64,000 nt of DNA from Dryomyza anilis (lineage: Eukaryota; Arthropoda; Insecta; Diptera; Dryomyzidae). The translations under genes and the position numbers were made by a program. Within the stretch, counting starts at the first letter, position 1. Each line of letters starts with the position of its first letter. The stretch is from contig OX638131.1 in assembly GCA_951804985.1 (NCBI GenBank), positions 57,814,351-57,878,350 on the forward strand, in the 5' to 3' direction. This document shows positions 22,760-35,704 of this stretch, one piece after another. The notes under the pieces were generated by a model, which saw nothing but the letters and a program-made list of their open reading frames with translations, had not been told where the DNA came from and did not search any database.

Positions 22760-24174
22760 CAGCAACATAATTAGTTCTACTATAAGGTACATAAAAAAGA
22801 ACATCACGATGTCTGCTACTTCTACGATTATGGTTAAAACTAATATAGTTAAGAAGCTCGGGTGAATCAAGTCTACCGGTTATTAATTGATGTATGTAAA
22901 TGATATCGGCAATTTGTCTGCGCTCGTCATTATTTAGTAGTTTCTCTTTAAATTTAGTAGTTTCAGACGATCTACATATGGAGGAAGATGTAAGTTATCC
23001 ATCCAATTTAAACCCTTGAGAGCGAAACGTACGAAGTTTTTCTGTATCCTTTCGATTCGGTCATTATGTACCTTGTAGAAAGGAGACCATACTTGACTTG
23101 CATATTCTAATTGTGAACGAACCAGAGTGCAATATAGAGTCAAAGTTGTAAGGGGACTATTAAATTCTTTAGCCCATCGTTTGATAAAACCAAGTAATGA
23201 TGAGGCGTTTTTACATATATTTTCAATATGTAAATTAAAAGATAAATTTGTATCGACAAACACACCAAGATCTTTCACCACTTGCACCCGATTTAAAATT
23301 TTCTCTTTTAGTGAATAGTTGTATTTTCTTTTGCGAGAAAATGTCATGGCTTGACACTTTTCTGGATTAAGAATCAAGTTATTCTTACAACACCACGTTT
23401 CAAATGATTTTAAGTCGGACTGAAGTATATGAACGTCCTTATCGTCATTTATTGATTTTTATATTTTCATATCATCGGCAAAAATTAAGAAATGTGAGTA
23501 CTTAATGTTGTATATCACATCATTAATAGCCAGTATAAATAACAGTGGACCAAGATGACTACCCTGGGGTACCCCAGATGTTGCAATAAATGGCGAAGAT
23601 AAATTCCTGTCCACTTAACAAAGAATTCGGGAAATCCCAGTACCTTTAGTTTGAATAAAATTAAGTTATGAGGAAGTTTATCGAAAGCTTTACTGAAATC
23701 TGTGTAAATGCAGTCGACTTGTTTTCCTGATTCTATTGAACTTATTGCAAATGAAGTGAAGTCTAATAGATTAGATACTGTGGATCTTCCGGTTACAAAT
23801 CCGTGCTGACGTGAGGTAATTACATTTCTACAGTGGATTTTAACTTGATCATATACAATACGTTCATACAATTTCGGTATTGATGACAATTTAGCGATTG
23901 GCCTATAGTTATTTACATCATTTTTACACCCCTTTTTAAAAATTGGGCTTATAAATGAGTTTTTCCAAAATATTGGGAAATTACTTTCATTAATTGATTT
24001 ATTAAATATGGAACAAAGTGATTTACACAACGAAGTACCACATTTCTTTATAACTATTGCCGGGATACCGTCTGGTCCAGAACTAAAATCATCATCAATC
24101 GTCAAAATATATTGCAAAATCTGCTCCGGAGAAAATGATATAGAGACTAATGAAGTTTTAGGAGCAGAACGCAT
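22760..24174 (-). pseudogene. LINE C ORF2 reverse transcriptase and C-terminus, unit 2
   Basis: RT blocks: SSGPDGIPAIVIKKC, NNYRPIAKLSSIPKLYERIV, IYTDFSKAFDKLPHNL (first catalytic Asp), then after a frameshift near 23610 TSGVPQGSHLGPLLF and FADDM (23468-23482; the catalytic Asp-Asp is intact). A stop follows shortly after. The C-terminal section from ILNPEKCQAMTFSRKRKYN holds VKDLGVFVDTNLSF and RSQLEYASQVWSPFY. In this copy an 11 bp insertion near 22930 breaks the frame after LKLLNLK; unit 3 is open there to the natural end. Confidence 0.78.
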
Positions 24175-24197
24175 GTAATCAAAATAATTAACATCGG

Positions 24198-25450
24198 TTA
24201 TAAAGGAATCATTAGAGAATGATTGTTTAAACAGGCTTGCAAATAGGCCACATATGAGATTAGGGTCGCTAGTGAATCCATCATTATTTTTAAAAGAAGC
24301 AGGAAAACCATCGCTCTTTTTTTAGTATTGATGAAACCCCAGAACTTTTTTGGATCTGATAAAATTTGTATCTTCATTTTTTCAATAAACTCAGTGTAAA
24401 GAATTTTAGATCTAGACTGGAATTCCAGAAACAATTTGTTGTATGTTTCTACGTCACTTGGGTCTTGACTGCTGACATATCTATTCCATGCTCTATTCCT
24501 AGAGTTACGTAGCATCTTTAAATCCTTAGTGTACCAGGGATACGATGAGATCTTAGTGAACTTAAGGCTATATGGTACAGATAGTGCTATGCAGGAAAAG
24601 AGTTCATGGTAAAAATAGTTTATGGCAACATCAAGTTCATTATCATTAATATAGTCTGATATTATATCAATTTTAGCAGACAACAATTCATTTAACAATG
24701 AAAAGTTGGCTTTTTTAAAATTAAATTCATAAGCCTTGTCTGCAGATTTACTATTAATGATATTCGCTCTATCAGTTAGAGGCGGATGATATGCATCAAT
24801 GTCCATTAGAACATTCGTCGAATTTGTAACTACAACATTGTTACTATCTGTAGTAAATACTAAGTCAAGTTGTCGTTCCAGACAATTAGTAATACAACTT
24901 ACTTGTTGTAAGTCAGACGATATAGTGTCAACAAAAATCTGTTCTTGTCGAAATTTAGAATTAGACGCACAGAAATATGTGTCGTCGTCAGAGTTATTCC
25001 ATATTAAATCTGGTAAATTAAAATCACCTAAAAGTATAATATCATCAGAACTATTAAGCATTTCCAATACAAAATCAATGAACTTAGATAAGGTCTCATA
25101 GACTTCTACGCTACTTTTCGGAGGAATGTAAGCGTTGAAGACATATATACAGGAATTGTGAAGTACAATCCTAACACAAATAAGCTCTAATGAAGCAGCA
25201 ATTGGAATTTCTAATAAGGAACTTATTAAATTGTTCTTTATTGCTATTAATATTCCACCACCGACTGGAGATTTTTCGATGTCAAATCTATCTTTTCTAA
25301 AAACAAATAATTCAACGTTTGAAAAGCTCTTATTTAGCCATGTTTCAGTTAACGCGATGATATCGTTCGCGAAATTCTGAGTAGATAAAAAGAGATCCCG
25401 AGTCTTTGAACGCAATCCCCTTACGTTTTGGTAGTAAAGGGAGATACGCT
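24198..25450 (-). pseudogene. LINE C ORF2 endonuclease domain, unit 2
   Basis: Reading starts YYQNVRGLRSKTRDLFLSTQ. The APE-type motifs follow: ALTETWLNKSF (catalytic Glu), GGGILIAIKNN, LLGDFNLPDLIW (Asp/Asn) and DAYHPPL, where S-D-H is expected, so the terminal Asp-His pair is altered. The region after it (FTKISSYPWYTKDLKMLRNSRNRAW...) is the normal linker into RT. A frameshift at about 24320 (KKRAMVF) separates it from the RT frame. A methionine is not required at the written start, as the frame is open upstream to the SINE. Confidence 0.78.
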
Positions 25451-25486
25451 TAAGTTTTTTGGATTTTGGTGGACTGTTTTAGTTGG

Positions 25487-25753
25487 TCTATTGTGGACTG
25501 GGGCTAACAACATCTTTTCATAGAAACATTTTCTATACCGCGCTACCTCTCGTCAGTAAATGGCAAACCTACGAGAGTAAAACCATTGCCTATGAAAAAG
25601 CTCTCACCCGCCGTTCGGATTCGACAATAAACTGTAGGTCCCACCACTTTGAGTACAAATATAACACGCACAGCTCAAAATGGTGAGAGAGCTCGGCCGA
25701 AGTTCTATACAGGACTGTAGCGCCAAACTATTATTATTATTATTATTGTTTCT
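25487..25753 (+). mobile_element. 5'-truncated SINE inside LINE C (unit 2)
   Basis: The body begins TGTGGACTGGGGCTAACAAC and runs through AACTGTAGGTCCCACCACTT and AAAATGGTGAGAGAGCTCGG to an (ATT)n tail. It matches 48225-48467 closely but lacks the tRNA-like head. It lies in the orientation opposite to the host LINE. The unit 3 copy is at 33586-33852. Confidence 0.82.
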
Positions 25754-26595
25754 TTTGGTTTTCAATTCGGAAGCAAGGATGTTCTCAGTCCACAGATTTG
25801 AACTGATAACGGCCGCAGCATGTTCTTCCGCAATTGACAAAGTAAAAGATGCATGTGTTGGCCTGTTTCCGATTTTTTTACAAGAAATGTAAGTATCAGT
25901 TGGCACGAGTTTATTCATTTTTATAAAATTAGAAATATTTTCTGTTGTTGTGTCAGGCATCAACCAAGATAAAAAAATTCTTTTTAATTTTGGGATTGCC
26001 TTTAACGTTGAACTAACTGGTGTCTTACTACTTGTGGTTGTTTTGGGCTGTGTAACTGCTATTAGTGATGGACTAATAGAAGGAACAGAAGGGGTAGCAG
26101 AAGTTGTTTGGGAACTACGTTTAGCCTTAGGAGGACTTAAAGATTTATTATTATATTTTCGTTTGCGTTTTTTTCAACTTTTTTAGTTGAAGGTTCATTA
26201 TCAGAGACTGATTCATTGATAATAGCTGTATTATCTTTAACACAGTCTGGCTTATTTGCGGTATCACTGATTTCTACTATTGAGCTAAATTTGTTTAACG
26301 AATTTAATATTTCACTGTAGTTTGAATTTAAAATACTAAGTTTTTCACCAAAGTTTTTAATTTTAACAAAAAAAACAGATGGAGAAAGAGGTCTACAAGT
26401 AGGACAGTACCACTGTAGACCTGAATGCACTGAACATAAAAATTCAGTGCATCCAATAGAAAAATAAGCACATGTAGCGTGGTACAATTGACCACAGGGA
26501 CCAGAACAGGAAAACATTGAGTTTAAAATGTTCTGACCTTTACATTTGTCCCTCAGTGAGCAGGCAGCGAAGTTTTCAACTGATAAGAAATCCAT
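25754..26595 (-). pseudogene. LINE C ORF1 (PHD-finger gag-like protein), unit 2
   Basis: ATG at 26595. The N-terminal Cys/His array (CKGQN...CSGPCGQLYHATC...CSVHSGLQWYCPTC) is a PHD-type finger, followed by a helical stretch (EKLSILNSNYSEILNSL). The frame stops at 26137, but the neighbouring frame continues with a Ser/Thr/Pro/Lys-rich linker and a conserved C-terminal region (PDTTTENISNFIKMNKLV...ASFTLSIAEEHAAAV). There is therefore a single frameshift near 26160, in an A-rich run. The 3' end is interrupted by the SINE, whose (ATT)n tail is read as poly-Asn. The role by family is nucleic-acid binding in the retrotransposition particle. Confidence 0.72.
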
Positions 26596-27339
26596 AGTAT
26601 AAAACTATCGAAAAACACAAAGTTAAGAATTTAGTGCTATAAAAAATTAAAAGGTACGCAGGGGTTAATGCTACTGATTTTGAACACACTAACAACACAA
26701 CAAGAGTTTAGCGTAAACAAATATAGCACAAAGAATAATTGGAAAACACAAATAAAATAAATTAACAATAACAATTTACATGCAACAGAATTATTTTGTG
26801 CAATTATTACAAAAAATGTGTGCAATTAACTATTGGTTAAATCAACTGTTAGACAATAATGTAGAACACTGTACACTACACTTTATAAAATTTATTTTAC
26901 TTCGTTTTAATTTTTAAATAACACTGTTCTAATCACAAATGCATGCGCTAAAACAAAAACAACCGTCACCGACAAAGAAACGAAACCAACTGACATATCT
27001 AAACTAAAGTTTTCAAGTCAATTTCAATGCCCTAATATTTCGCATCATGCTTTTACTTATATTTGTATGAATTTGGATCTCACGTGTGCCGAAACTGTTG
27101 TGGAATATCGAAACTAAAACAAAATAAATATGCCTAAACTGCTTGAGAAAATATAGACAGCCAATTTTAATATATTTTATGAGTCCAACGATGTCAACAT
27201 TTAATAGGAAATGTAAATATGATTTTAAATTACCTTTTTTTCAACAGTTCCGATTTCTAAACGAGTGTTAAAGGGTGATAAAAATAAAAATATGCTTAAT
27301 ACAAAAGAGGTAATGGAAGCCAAAATTTTTAGAGACTTA

Positions 27340-27605
27340 AGCTAGAATCACACGATTGATGCATGGCATCAACAATCAACACAATTTTGTCGAATATCAA
27401 TAAATGAGGGGAAATTTCCTGTTGTCGCAATTTTGTATCAATTTAAAATTTTTATTGTTGTGTCAGTTTCAATACAAAAATTTAAAAAGCATCAAACAAA
27501 TTGCGTCAATTTTTGTTGACGATTCGAGCATCAACAACATACATCAATTTTTGAATTGATGCAAACTGAAATTGATACAATTTAGTCAATCGTGTGATTC
27601 GAGCT
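27340..27605. mobile_element. TTA-flanked MITE in LINE B (unit 2)
   Basis: Same 266 bp element and same insertion site as 18435-18700, with TTA at 27337-27339 and 27606-27608. Orthologous copies: 35439-35704 (unit 3) and 38881-39146 (unit 4). Confidence 0.82.
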
Positions 27606-29325
27606 TTAGCATATAGAGCGTTTCTTGAAAACAAGTGTAACTCAACTTGGAATACTTACTGCAAATATCGTAACAAAGTCAAAACAACTTTAAAAAAGTT
27701 GAAAATAATTTTTGGAAGTCGGAGATTCAACGATATTGACAACAAACAAATTTGGAATGTTCTCAATAGTGCTGGGTGGGTGTAAAGAGTCTGCAGTGCC
27801 TAATGATGGAGTTGACGCTAATCAATTAAATAATTTTTTATTGCTTCTCAATCTTTATCTTCTCATGAAGCCTGTTTAAATTTTTAATCACGTGAGAACG
27901 ATTTTTCATTTGTAAATATATCTGCTGATGAATTTTATCTAGCGGTGTGCAGTATAAAATCTAATTCCGTTGATTTTGACGACATACCTATAAAATTTAT
28001 TAAATTGATATATTTCTACATAGAAAATCACTTGTTGCATTTGTTCAATCCCATATTAATGACTTCGAACTTTCTACTTGCTTGGATATTAGCTAAAGTA
28101 TTTCCCATAAAGAAAAATGGTAATTCAAATGACCTGACTAATTTTAGGCCGATAAGCGTACTACCATGCCTTTCCATGGTATTAGAAAAATGTTACAATC
28201 TCAAATAAATAATTATTTAAATGACAATAGTTTGTTAGGTATATGCCACTCTGGCTTTAGAACTGGATTTAGCACGACATATTTACTCTTATCTCTGACG
28301 GAAAAAGCAGAGAATATATAAATGCAAAGAAATTGTGTATTGCTATTGATCTCACCAAAGCATTCGACTCTATCAATTATAATCGGCTTATTAATAAGCT
28401 TAAATATAAATTCTAGTTTTCTGCGAGTGCGTGTAAACTAATTTTTTCCTTTCTGACAGAGCGTGAGCAAATTGTTTTATGTGCCAAAAATCTATCGAAT
28501 AAGTTAAGTTTTGTCAGTGGTGTTCCTCAAGGATCTGTCTTGGGACCGCTTCTATTTATGATGTTCATTAACGATTTAATTAACTCTCTTAACATAAACG
28601 AATCACAAATCTTTATATTACTGATGATGTCAATATATTATTTTCTGCTGACCAAGATTTTGTTGCTGTACTGCAAGCCAATATTATCTATTGTTTAACT
28701 AATCTTCTTGGTTAAGTTTGAATAAATTAAATCCAACCAAAACTAAGGCAATTGCATTTAATTTCCCTGAAAATATTTCACCACCCTCTACATTTTTTGG
28801 GAACGAACAAATTCAATTTGTTACCAACATGAGATGTCTGGGGGTTATTATTAACAATGATCTTAGTTTTCGTAAGCATATTGCCAATGTTTCGTCCAGA
28901 GTCTCTTTTACGCAGAGTTGCTCAAGCTCTACTCATATTTATTATAACATACCGTTTAGAGGTCTACTCAAAAACAAATAAAATTAATATTTAACAGAAT
29001 ACTTAAATATGTCTATACACGCGATCATGTTAGCGCATACGAGAAAATGTTTTTAAATTACACATTCCTTTCTTATATTAGATTAAGGCTGTTAATTCTT
29101 TTTTATGAACTTGTTATTTCTCAGAATCCTCCATATTTATTTGAAATGTTTAAGTTTCCACATTCAAGTAGTTGTACTCAACTTCTAATTCCTATAAACA
29201 GAAACTCGACTTATGAGAGATCATTTCTTGTTAGGGTGTCAAGACCATGTAATCCTCTTCCTAAGGAAATAAAAAGGGTTTTTCTATCCTTTAATAAATA
29301 CAAGGACTCTACTCGAAATATGTAA
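27606..29325 (+). pseudogene. LINE B reverse transcriptase and C-terminus (unit 2)
   Basis: Homologous to 18701-21206 without the 780 bp duplication. SVDFDDIPIKFIKL, LTNFRPISVLPCLSM, SGVPQGSVLGPLLF and ITDDVN are present. A short deletion near 28724 removes the LYV seen in the other units (MNKL-NPTKTKA). The end, 29047-29325, is identical in protein to unit 1. Inactive: several stops. Confidence 0.76.
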
Positions 29326-30780
29326 CCATGTAATCATATATGGCCTTTGAAGGCTCGATTATTAATAAAGTACAAACAAATGAAATAATACAATTCAGAA
29401 AGAATTGTATGTAAAATTTTAATTTTTCGGCCACGGCGGACTTTCATGTAGAAATGCCCATGTTGATTTGAAAACAAGTATGAATAATTATGTTATACAT
29501 AACGGCACGACCGGAAACGTTTTATTATTAATTGTATTTAAAACAAAATCTATTCACACATTGCAGTATGTATTTTTTTTACATAGTAACCAACGCACAG
29601 TGCTGCGCCCAAACGCTCTTAAATCGGGTGAATTCCAGTATTTTCGGAACCAATCAACCGATTTTAAAAAGTGTTTTACAGAGAGAAGTTATGTTTTAAA
29701 ATTGGAGTTTGTGTCTATAATGATAATGGAGATAAATATCAGTAAAGTTGAGATTTTGTTCATGGACAATTTTTCAAAAATTGTAAAAAAATCCATAAAT
29801 TTCCGATTTTTAAAATTCTTTTATTAATGAAAAGCTTACATTGAGATCTAAAGAAAATATGCTTACTTATGAAAATATCTTGTTTAGTTTTAAAGATATA
29901 GATGTGAACATGAATTTTTGTTTTCACTTTTGAAGACTTTACTTGACATATTCATACATAGATTGTACATTTTATCATATAATTAAGTATTTGTATACTT
30001 TTATAAACATTTAACACTTAAATCATAAATTGAAACCCTTTTTTAATATCTCTTGTTTAGTAAATATAAAATTGTAAAGTCGACATTTTTTTTGTTTTCC
30101 ATTTTTTTTTTTATTTTTTTTTTTTTTTGGAAAATTAGACTTATACGTAAATCTTCGTAATAAACCCCGAGCTCATGTAGAAAATTTCTATGCTAAACTG
30201 TTCATTGTCTTTTGTTAAGCGAGCTAAACAACATCATTTTAAAATTTATAACGTGTTTAGAAAAGTCTAATAAAGAATTTAAGTACAGTCCACATATTTT
30301 GATTATTGTTTTTTTTTGTACCAATTAGTCTTAACCAAAAATATTTATATTTTTAATGCGTTTTTAGGCTTGTTTGTGGAACCGGAACTGGAATCGTTAT
30401 TTTATTTTTTATAGAACCGGAACCGGAACTGAAACCGAAATAAAAAATAATTTAATAACCGGAACCATTTTTTTATAGAACCGGAACTGGAACCGCAGAG
30501 AATATAATTTCGGTTCCTAGCCCTACAAAGCCAATAACATGCGTGAACTATGTGAAAAAGTTAATATGGAGAATGTTCACAAATCGTTGGCCACACACTT
30601 TGATATTCGTACACGCTCTGTATCCCTCATAAATTATTTTTTACTTAGTACATATCTAAACTAATATATACTATATAATAATCGAGTTTTAGCTAATACA
30701 GCTAGCTTCACAGCATAATGCTGGAAAATATTTACCCACTAAATTAGTTGGGCTCGTGAACAACACATGCATTTGTTACA

Positions 30781-32273
30781 TTATTGTTTTAGTCTACATT
30801 TGAGTTGATTTTTTGACAAATTTATATTATAATGTGGACAATTATTAACTAAATTACATATTCTATTGAAGGGTGAAGCAGCAACATAATTAGTTCTACT
30901 ATAAGGTACATAAAAAAGAACATCACGATGTCTGCTACTTCTACGATTATGGTTAAAACTAATATAGTTAAGAAGCTCGGGTGAATCAAGTCTACCGGTT
31001 ATTAATTGATGTATGTAAATGATATCGGCAATTTGTCTGCGCTCGTCAAGAGTCTTTAAATTTAGTAGTTTCAGACGATCTACATATGGAGGAAGATGTA
31101 AGTTATCCATCCAATTTAAACCCTTGAGAGCGAAACGTACGAAGTTTTTCTGTATCCTTTCGATTCGGTCATTATGTACCTTGTAGAAAGGAGACCATAC
31201 TTGACTTGCATATTCTAATTGTGAACGAACCAGAGTGCAATATAGAGTCAAAGTTGTAAGGGGACTATTAAATTCTTTAGCCCATCGTTTGATAAAACCA
31301 AGTAATGATGAGGCGTTTTTACATATATTTTCAATATGTAAATTAAAAGATAAATTTGTATCGACAAACACACCAAGATCTTTCACCACTTGCACCCGAT
31401 TTAAAATTTTCTCTTTTAGTGAATAGTTGTATTTTCTTTTGCGAGAAAATGTCATGGCTTGACACTTTTCTGGATTAAGAATCAAGTTATTCTTACAACA
31501 CCACGTTTCAAATGATTTTAAGTCGGACTGAAGTATATGAACGTCATTTATTGATTTTTATATTTTCATATCATCGGCAAAAATTAAGAAATGTGAGTAC
31601 TTAATGTTGTATATCACATCATTAATAGCCAGTATAAATAACAGTGGACCAAGATGACTACCCTGGGGTACCCCAGATGTTGCAATAAATGGCGAAGATA
31701 AATTCCTGTCCACTTAACAAAGAATTCGGGAAATCCCAGTACCTTTAGTTTGAATAAAATTAAGTTATGAGGAAGTTTATCGAAAGCTTTACTGAAATCT
31801 GTGTAAATGCAGTCGACTTGTTTTCCTGATTCTATTGAACTTATTGCAAATGAAGTGAAGTCTAATAGATTAGATACTGTGGATCTTCCGGTTACAAATC
31901 CGTGCTGACGTGAGGTAATTACATTTCTACAGTGGATTTTAACTTGATCATATACAATACGTTCATACAATTTCGGTATTGATGACAATTTAGCGATTGG
32001 CCTATAGTTATTTACATCATTTTTAAACCCCTTTTTTAAAATTGGGCTTATAAATGAGTTTTTCCAAAATATTGGGAAATTACTTTCATTAATTGATTTA
32101 TTAAATATGGAACAAAGTGATTTACACAACGAAGTACCACATTTCTTTATAACTATTGCCGGGATACCGTCTGGTCCAGAACTAAAATCATCATCAATCG
32201 TCAAAATATATTGCAAAATCTGCTCCGGAGAAAATGATATAGAGACTAATGAAGTTTTAGGAGCAGAACGCAT
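30781..32273 (-). pseudogene. LINE C ORF2 reverse transcriptase and C-terminus, unit 3
   Basis: Same blocks as unit 2, including IYTDFSKAFDKLPHN, the frameshift before GVPQGSHLGPLLF, and FADDM. The C-terminal frame 30781-31485 is open for 234 codons to its natural stop (LKTLDERRQIADIIYIHQLI... ending KCRLKQ), showing the ancestral reading that unit 2 has lost. Confidence 0.78.
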
Positions 32274-32296
32274 GTAATCAAAATAATTAACATCGG

Positions 32297-33549
32297 TTAT
32301 AAAGGAATCATTAGAGAATGATTGTTTAAACAGGCTTGCAAATAGGCCACATATGAGATTAGGGTCGCTAGTGAATCCATCATTATTTTTAAAAGAAGCA
32401 GGAAAACCATCGCTCTTTTTTTAGTATTGATGAAACCCCAGAACTTTTTTGGATCTGATAAAATTTGTATCTTCATTTTTTCAATAAACTCAGTGTAAAG
32501 AATTTTAGATCTAGACTGGAATTCCAGAAACAATTTGTTGTATGTTTCTACGTCACTTGGGTCTTGACTGCTGACATATCTATTCCATGCTCTATTCCTA
32601 GAGTTACGTAGCATCTTTAAATCCTTAGTGTACCAGGGATACGATGAGATCTTAGTGAACTTAAGGCTATATGGTACAGATAGTGCTATGCAGGAAAAGA
32701 GTTCATGGTAAAAATAGTTTATGGCAACATCAAGTTCATTATCATTAATATAGTCTGATATTATATCAATTTTAGCAGACAACAATTCATTTAACAATGA
32801 AAAGTTGGCTTTTTTAAAATTAAATTCATAAGCCTTGTCTGCAGATTTACTATTAATGATATTCGCTCTATCAGTTAGAGGCGGATGATATGCATCAATG
32901 TCCATTAGAACATTCGTCGAATTTGTAACTACAACATTGTTACTATCTGTAGTAAATACTAAGTCAAGTTGTCGTTCCAGACAATTAGTAATACAACTTA
33001 CTTGTTGTAAGTCAGACGATATAGTGTCAACAAAAATCTGTTCTTGTCGAAATTTAGAATTAGACGCACAGAAATATGTGTCGTCGTCAGAGTTATTCCA
33101 TATTAAATCTGGTAAATTAAAATCACCTAAAAGTATAATATCATCAGAACTATTAAGCATTTCCAATACAAAATCAATGAACTTAGATAAGGTCTCATAG
33201 ACTTCTACGCTACTTTTCGGAGGAATGTAAGCGTTGAAGACATATATACAGGAATTGTGAAGTACAATCCTAACACAAATAAGCTCTAATGAAGCAGCAA
33301 TTGGAATTTCTAATAAGGAACTTATTAAATTGTTCTTTATTGCTATTAATATTCCACCACCGACTGGAGATTTTTCGATGTCAAATCTATCTTTTCTAAA
33401 AACAAATAATTCAACGTTTGAAAAGCTCTTATTTAGCCATGTTTCAGTTAACGCGATGATATCGTTCGCGAAATTCTGAGTAGATAAAAAGAGATCCCGA
33501 GTCTTTGAACGCAATCCCCTTACGTTTTGGTAGTAAAGGGAGATACGCT
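32297..33549 (-). pseudogene. LINE C ORF2 endonuclease, unit 3
   Basis: Counterpart of 24198-25450; the 405-codon reading is identical in protein (ALTETWLNKSF, GDFNLPD, DAYHPPL). It shares the same frameshift at the KKRAMVF position. Confidence 0.78.
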
Positions 33550-33585
33550 TAAGTTTTTTGGATTTTGGTGGACTGTTTTAGTTGG

Positions 33586-33852
33586 TCTATTGTGGACTGG
33601 GGCTAACAACATCTTTTCATAGAAACATTTTCTATACCGCGCTACCTCTCGTCAGTAAATGGCAAACCTACGAGAGTAAAACCATTGCCTATGAAAAAGC
33701 TCTCACCCGCCGTTCGGATTCGACAATAAACTGTAGGTCCCACCACTTTGAGTACAAATATAACACGCACAGCTCAAAATGGTGAGAGAGCTCGGCCGAA
33801 GTTCTATACAGGACTGTAGCGCCAAACTATTATTATTATTATTATTGTTTCT
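33586..33852 (+). mobile_element. 5'-truncated SINE inside LINE C (unit 3)
   Basis: Copy of 25487-25753 at offset 8099 with no visible difference. Confidence 0.82.
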
Positions 33853-34694
33853 TTTGGTTTTCAATTCGGAAGCAAGGATGTTCTCAGTCCACAGATTTGA
33901 ACTGATAACGGCCGCAGCATGTTCTTCCGCAATTGACAAAGTAAAAGATGCATGTGTTGGCCTGTTTCCGATTTTTTTACAAGAAATGTAAGTATCAGTT
34001 GGCACGAGTTTATTCATTTTTATAAAATTAGAAATATTTTCTGTTGTTGTGTCAGGCATCAACCAAGATAAAAAAATTCTTTTTAATTTTGGGATTGCCT
34101 TTAACGTTGAACTAACTGGTGTCTTACTACTTGTGGTTGTTTTGGGCTGTGTAACTGCTATTAGTGATGGACTAATAGAAGGAACAGAAGGGGTAGCAGA
34201 AGTTGTTTGGGAACTACGTTTAGCCTTAGGAGGACTTAAAGATTTATTATTATATTTTCGTTTGCGTTTTTTTCAACTTTTTTAGTTGAAGGTTCATTAT
34301 CAGAGACTGATTCATTGATAATAGCTGTATTATCTTTAACACAGTCTGGCTTATTTGCGGTATCACTGATTTCTACTATTGAGCTAAATTTGTTTAACGA
34401 ATTTAATATTTCACTGTAGTTTGAATTTAAAATACTAAGTTTTTCACCAAAGTTTTTAATTTTAACAAAAAAAACAGATGGAGAAAGAGGTCTACAAGTA
34501 GGACAGTACCACTGTAGACCTGAATGCACTGAACATAAAAATTCAGTGCATCCAATAGAAAAATAAGCACATGTAGCGTGGTACAATTGACCACAGGGAC
34601 CAGAACAGGAAAACATTGAGTTTAAAATGTTCTGACCTTTACATTTGTCCCTCAGTGAGCAGGCAGCGAAGTTTTCAACTGATAAGAAATCCAT
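33853..34694 (-). pseudogene. LINE C ORF1 (PHD finger), unit 3
   Basis: Counterpart of 25754-26595 with the same frameshift and the same SINE tail at its 3' end. The translated pieces are identical over the parts I compared. It inherits its lesions from before the duplication. Confidence 0.7.
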
Positions 34695-35438
34695 AGTATA
34701 AAACTATCGAAAAACACAAAGTTAAGAATTTAGTGCTATAAAAAATTAAAAGGTACGCAGGGGTTAATGCTACTGATTTTGAACACACTAACAACACAAC
34801 AAGAGTTTAGCGTAAACAAATATAGCACAAAGAATAATTGGAAAACACAAATAAAATAAATTAACAATAACAATTTACATGCAACAGAATTATTTTGTGC
34901 AATTATTACAAAAAATGTGTGCAATTAACTATTGGTTAAATCAACTGTTAGACAATAATGTAGAACACTGTACACTACACTTTATAAAATTTATATTACT
35001 TCGTTTTAATTTTTAAATAACACTGTTCTAATCACAAATGCATGCGCTAAAACAAAAACAACCGTCACCGACAAAGAAACGAAACCAACTGACATATCTA
35101 AACTAAAGTTTTCAAGTCAATTTCAATGCCCTAATATTTCGCATCATGCTTTTACTTATATTTGTATGAATTTGGATCTCACGTGTGCCGAAACTGTTGT
35201 GGAATATCGAAACTAAAACAAAATAAATATGCCTAAACTGCTTGAGAAAATATAGACAGCCAATTTTAATATATTTTATGAGTCCAACGATGTCAACATT
35301 TAATAGGAAATGTAAATATGATTTTAAATTACCTTTTTTTCAACAGTTCCGATTTCTAAACGAGTGTTAAAGGGTGATAAAAATAAAAATATGCTTAATA
35401 CAAAAGAGGTAATGGAAGCCAAAATTTTTAGAGACTTA

Positions 35439-35704
35439 AGCTAGAATCACACGATTGATGCATGGCATCAACAATCAACACAATTTTGTCGAATATCAAT
35501 AAATGAGGGGAAATTTCCTGTTGTCGCAATTTTGTATCAATTTAAAATTTTTATTGTTGTGTCAGTTTCAATACAAAAATTTAAAAAGCATCAAACAAAT
35601 TGCGTCAATTTTTGTTGACGATTCGAGCATCAACAACATACATCAATTTTTGAATTGATGCAAACTGAAATTGATACAATTTAGTCAATCGTGTGATTCG
35701 AGCT
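35439..35704. mobile_element. TTA-flanked MITE in LINE B (unit 3)
   Basis: Same element and site as 18435-18700. Confidence 0.82.

Larger units (their letters stand above)
22545..26992 (-). mobile_element. LINE C, non-LTR retrotransposon (CR1/Jockey-like), copy in unit 2
   Basis: A 4.45 kb minus-strand element with a 14 bp target duplication, a 5' UTR (26992-26596), ORF1 with a PHD finger, ORF2 with endonuclease and RT, and a 3' end in short AT repeats rather than poly-A. The apparently full length and few lesions make it much younger than LINE B. A SINE sits between ORF1 and ORF2. Confidence 0.88.
22041..30159. repeat. Tandem segmental array, unit 2 (contains LINE C)
   Basis: Same order as unit 1, without the 780 bp duplication and with a 4.45 kb minus-strand LINE C inserted in the endonuclease. 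The 5' part and LINE C match unit 3 almost base for base (offset 8099-8119). The 3' part matches unit 1 (for example TGATGATGTCAATATATTA and GCGCCCAAACGCTC). Confidence 0.88.
30664..35091 (-). mobile_element. LINE C, copy in unit 3
   Basis: Same insertion point, the same 14 bp target duplication and the same internal SINE as in unit 2, so it is a segmental duplicate and not a second transposition. Differences from unit 2 are few: an 11 bp and a 9 bp length difference near the 3' part and scattered substitutions (IFKKGCKN against ILKKGFKN). Confidence 0.88.

Noticed and set aside
24799..25101. + strand ORFs within LINE C (also 32898-33200, 23127-23318, 31235-31426)
   Set aside because: They are antisense shadows of the LINE C endonuclease and RT.
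25604..25963. Poly-Asn protein on the minus strand
   Set aside because: The Asn run is the SINE (ATT)n tail read within the end of LINE C ORF1, so it is not a gene of its own.
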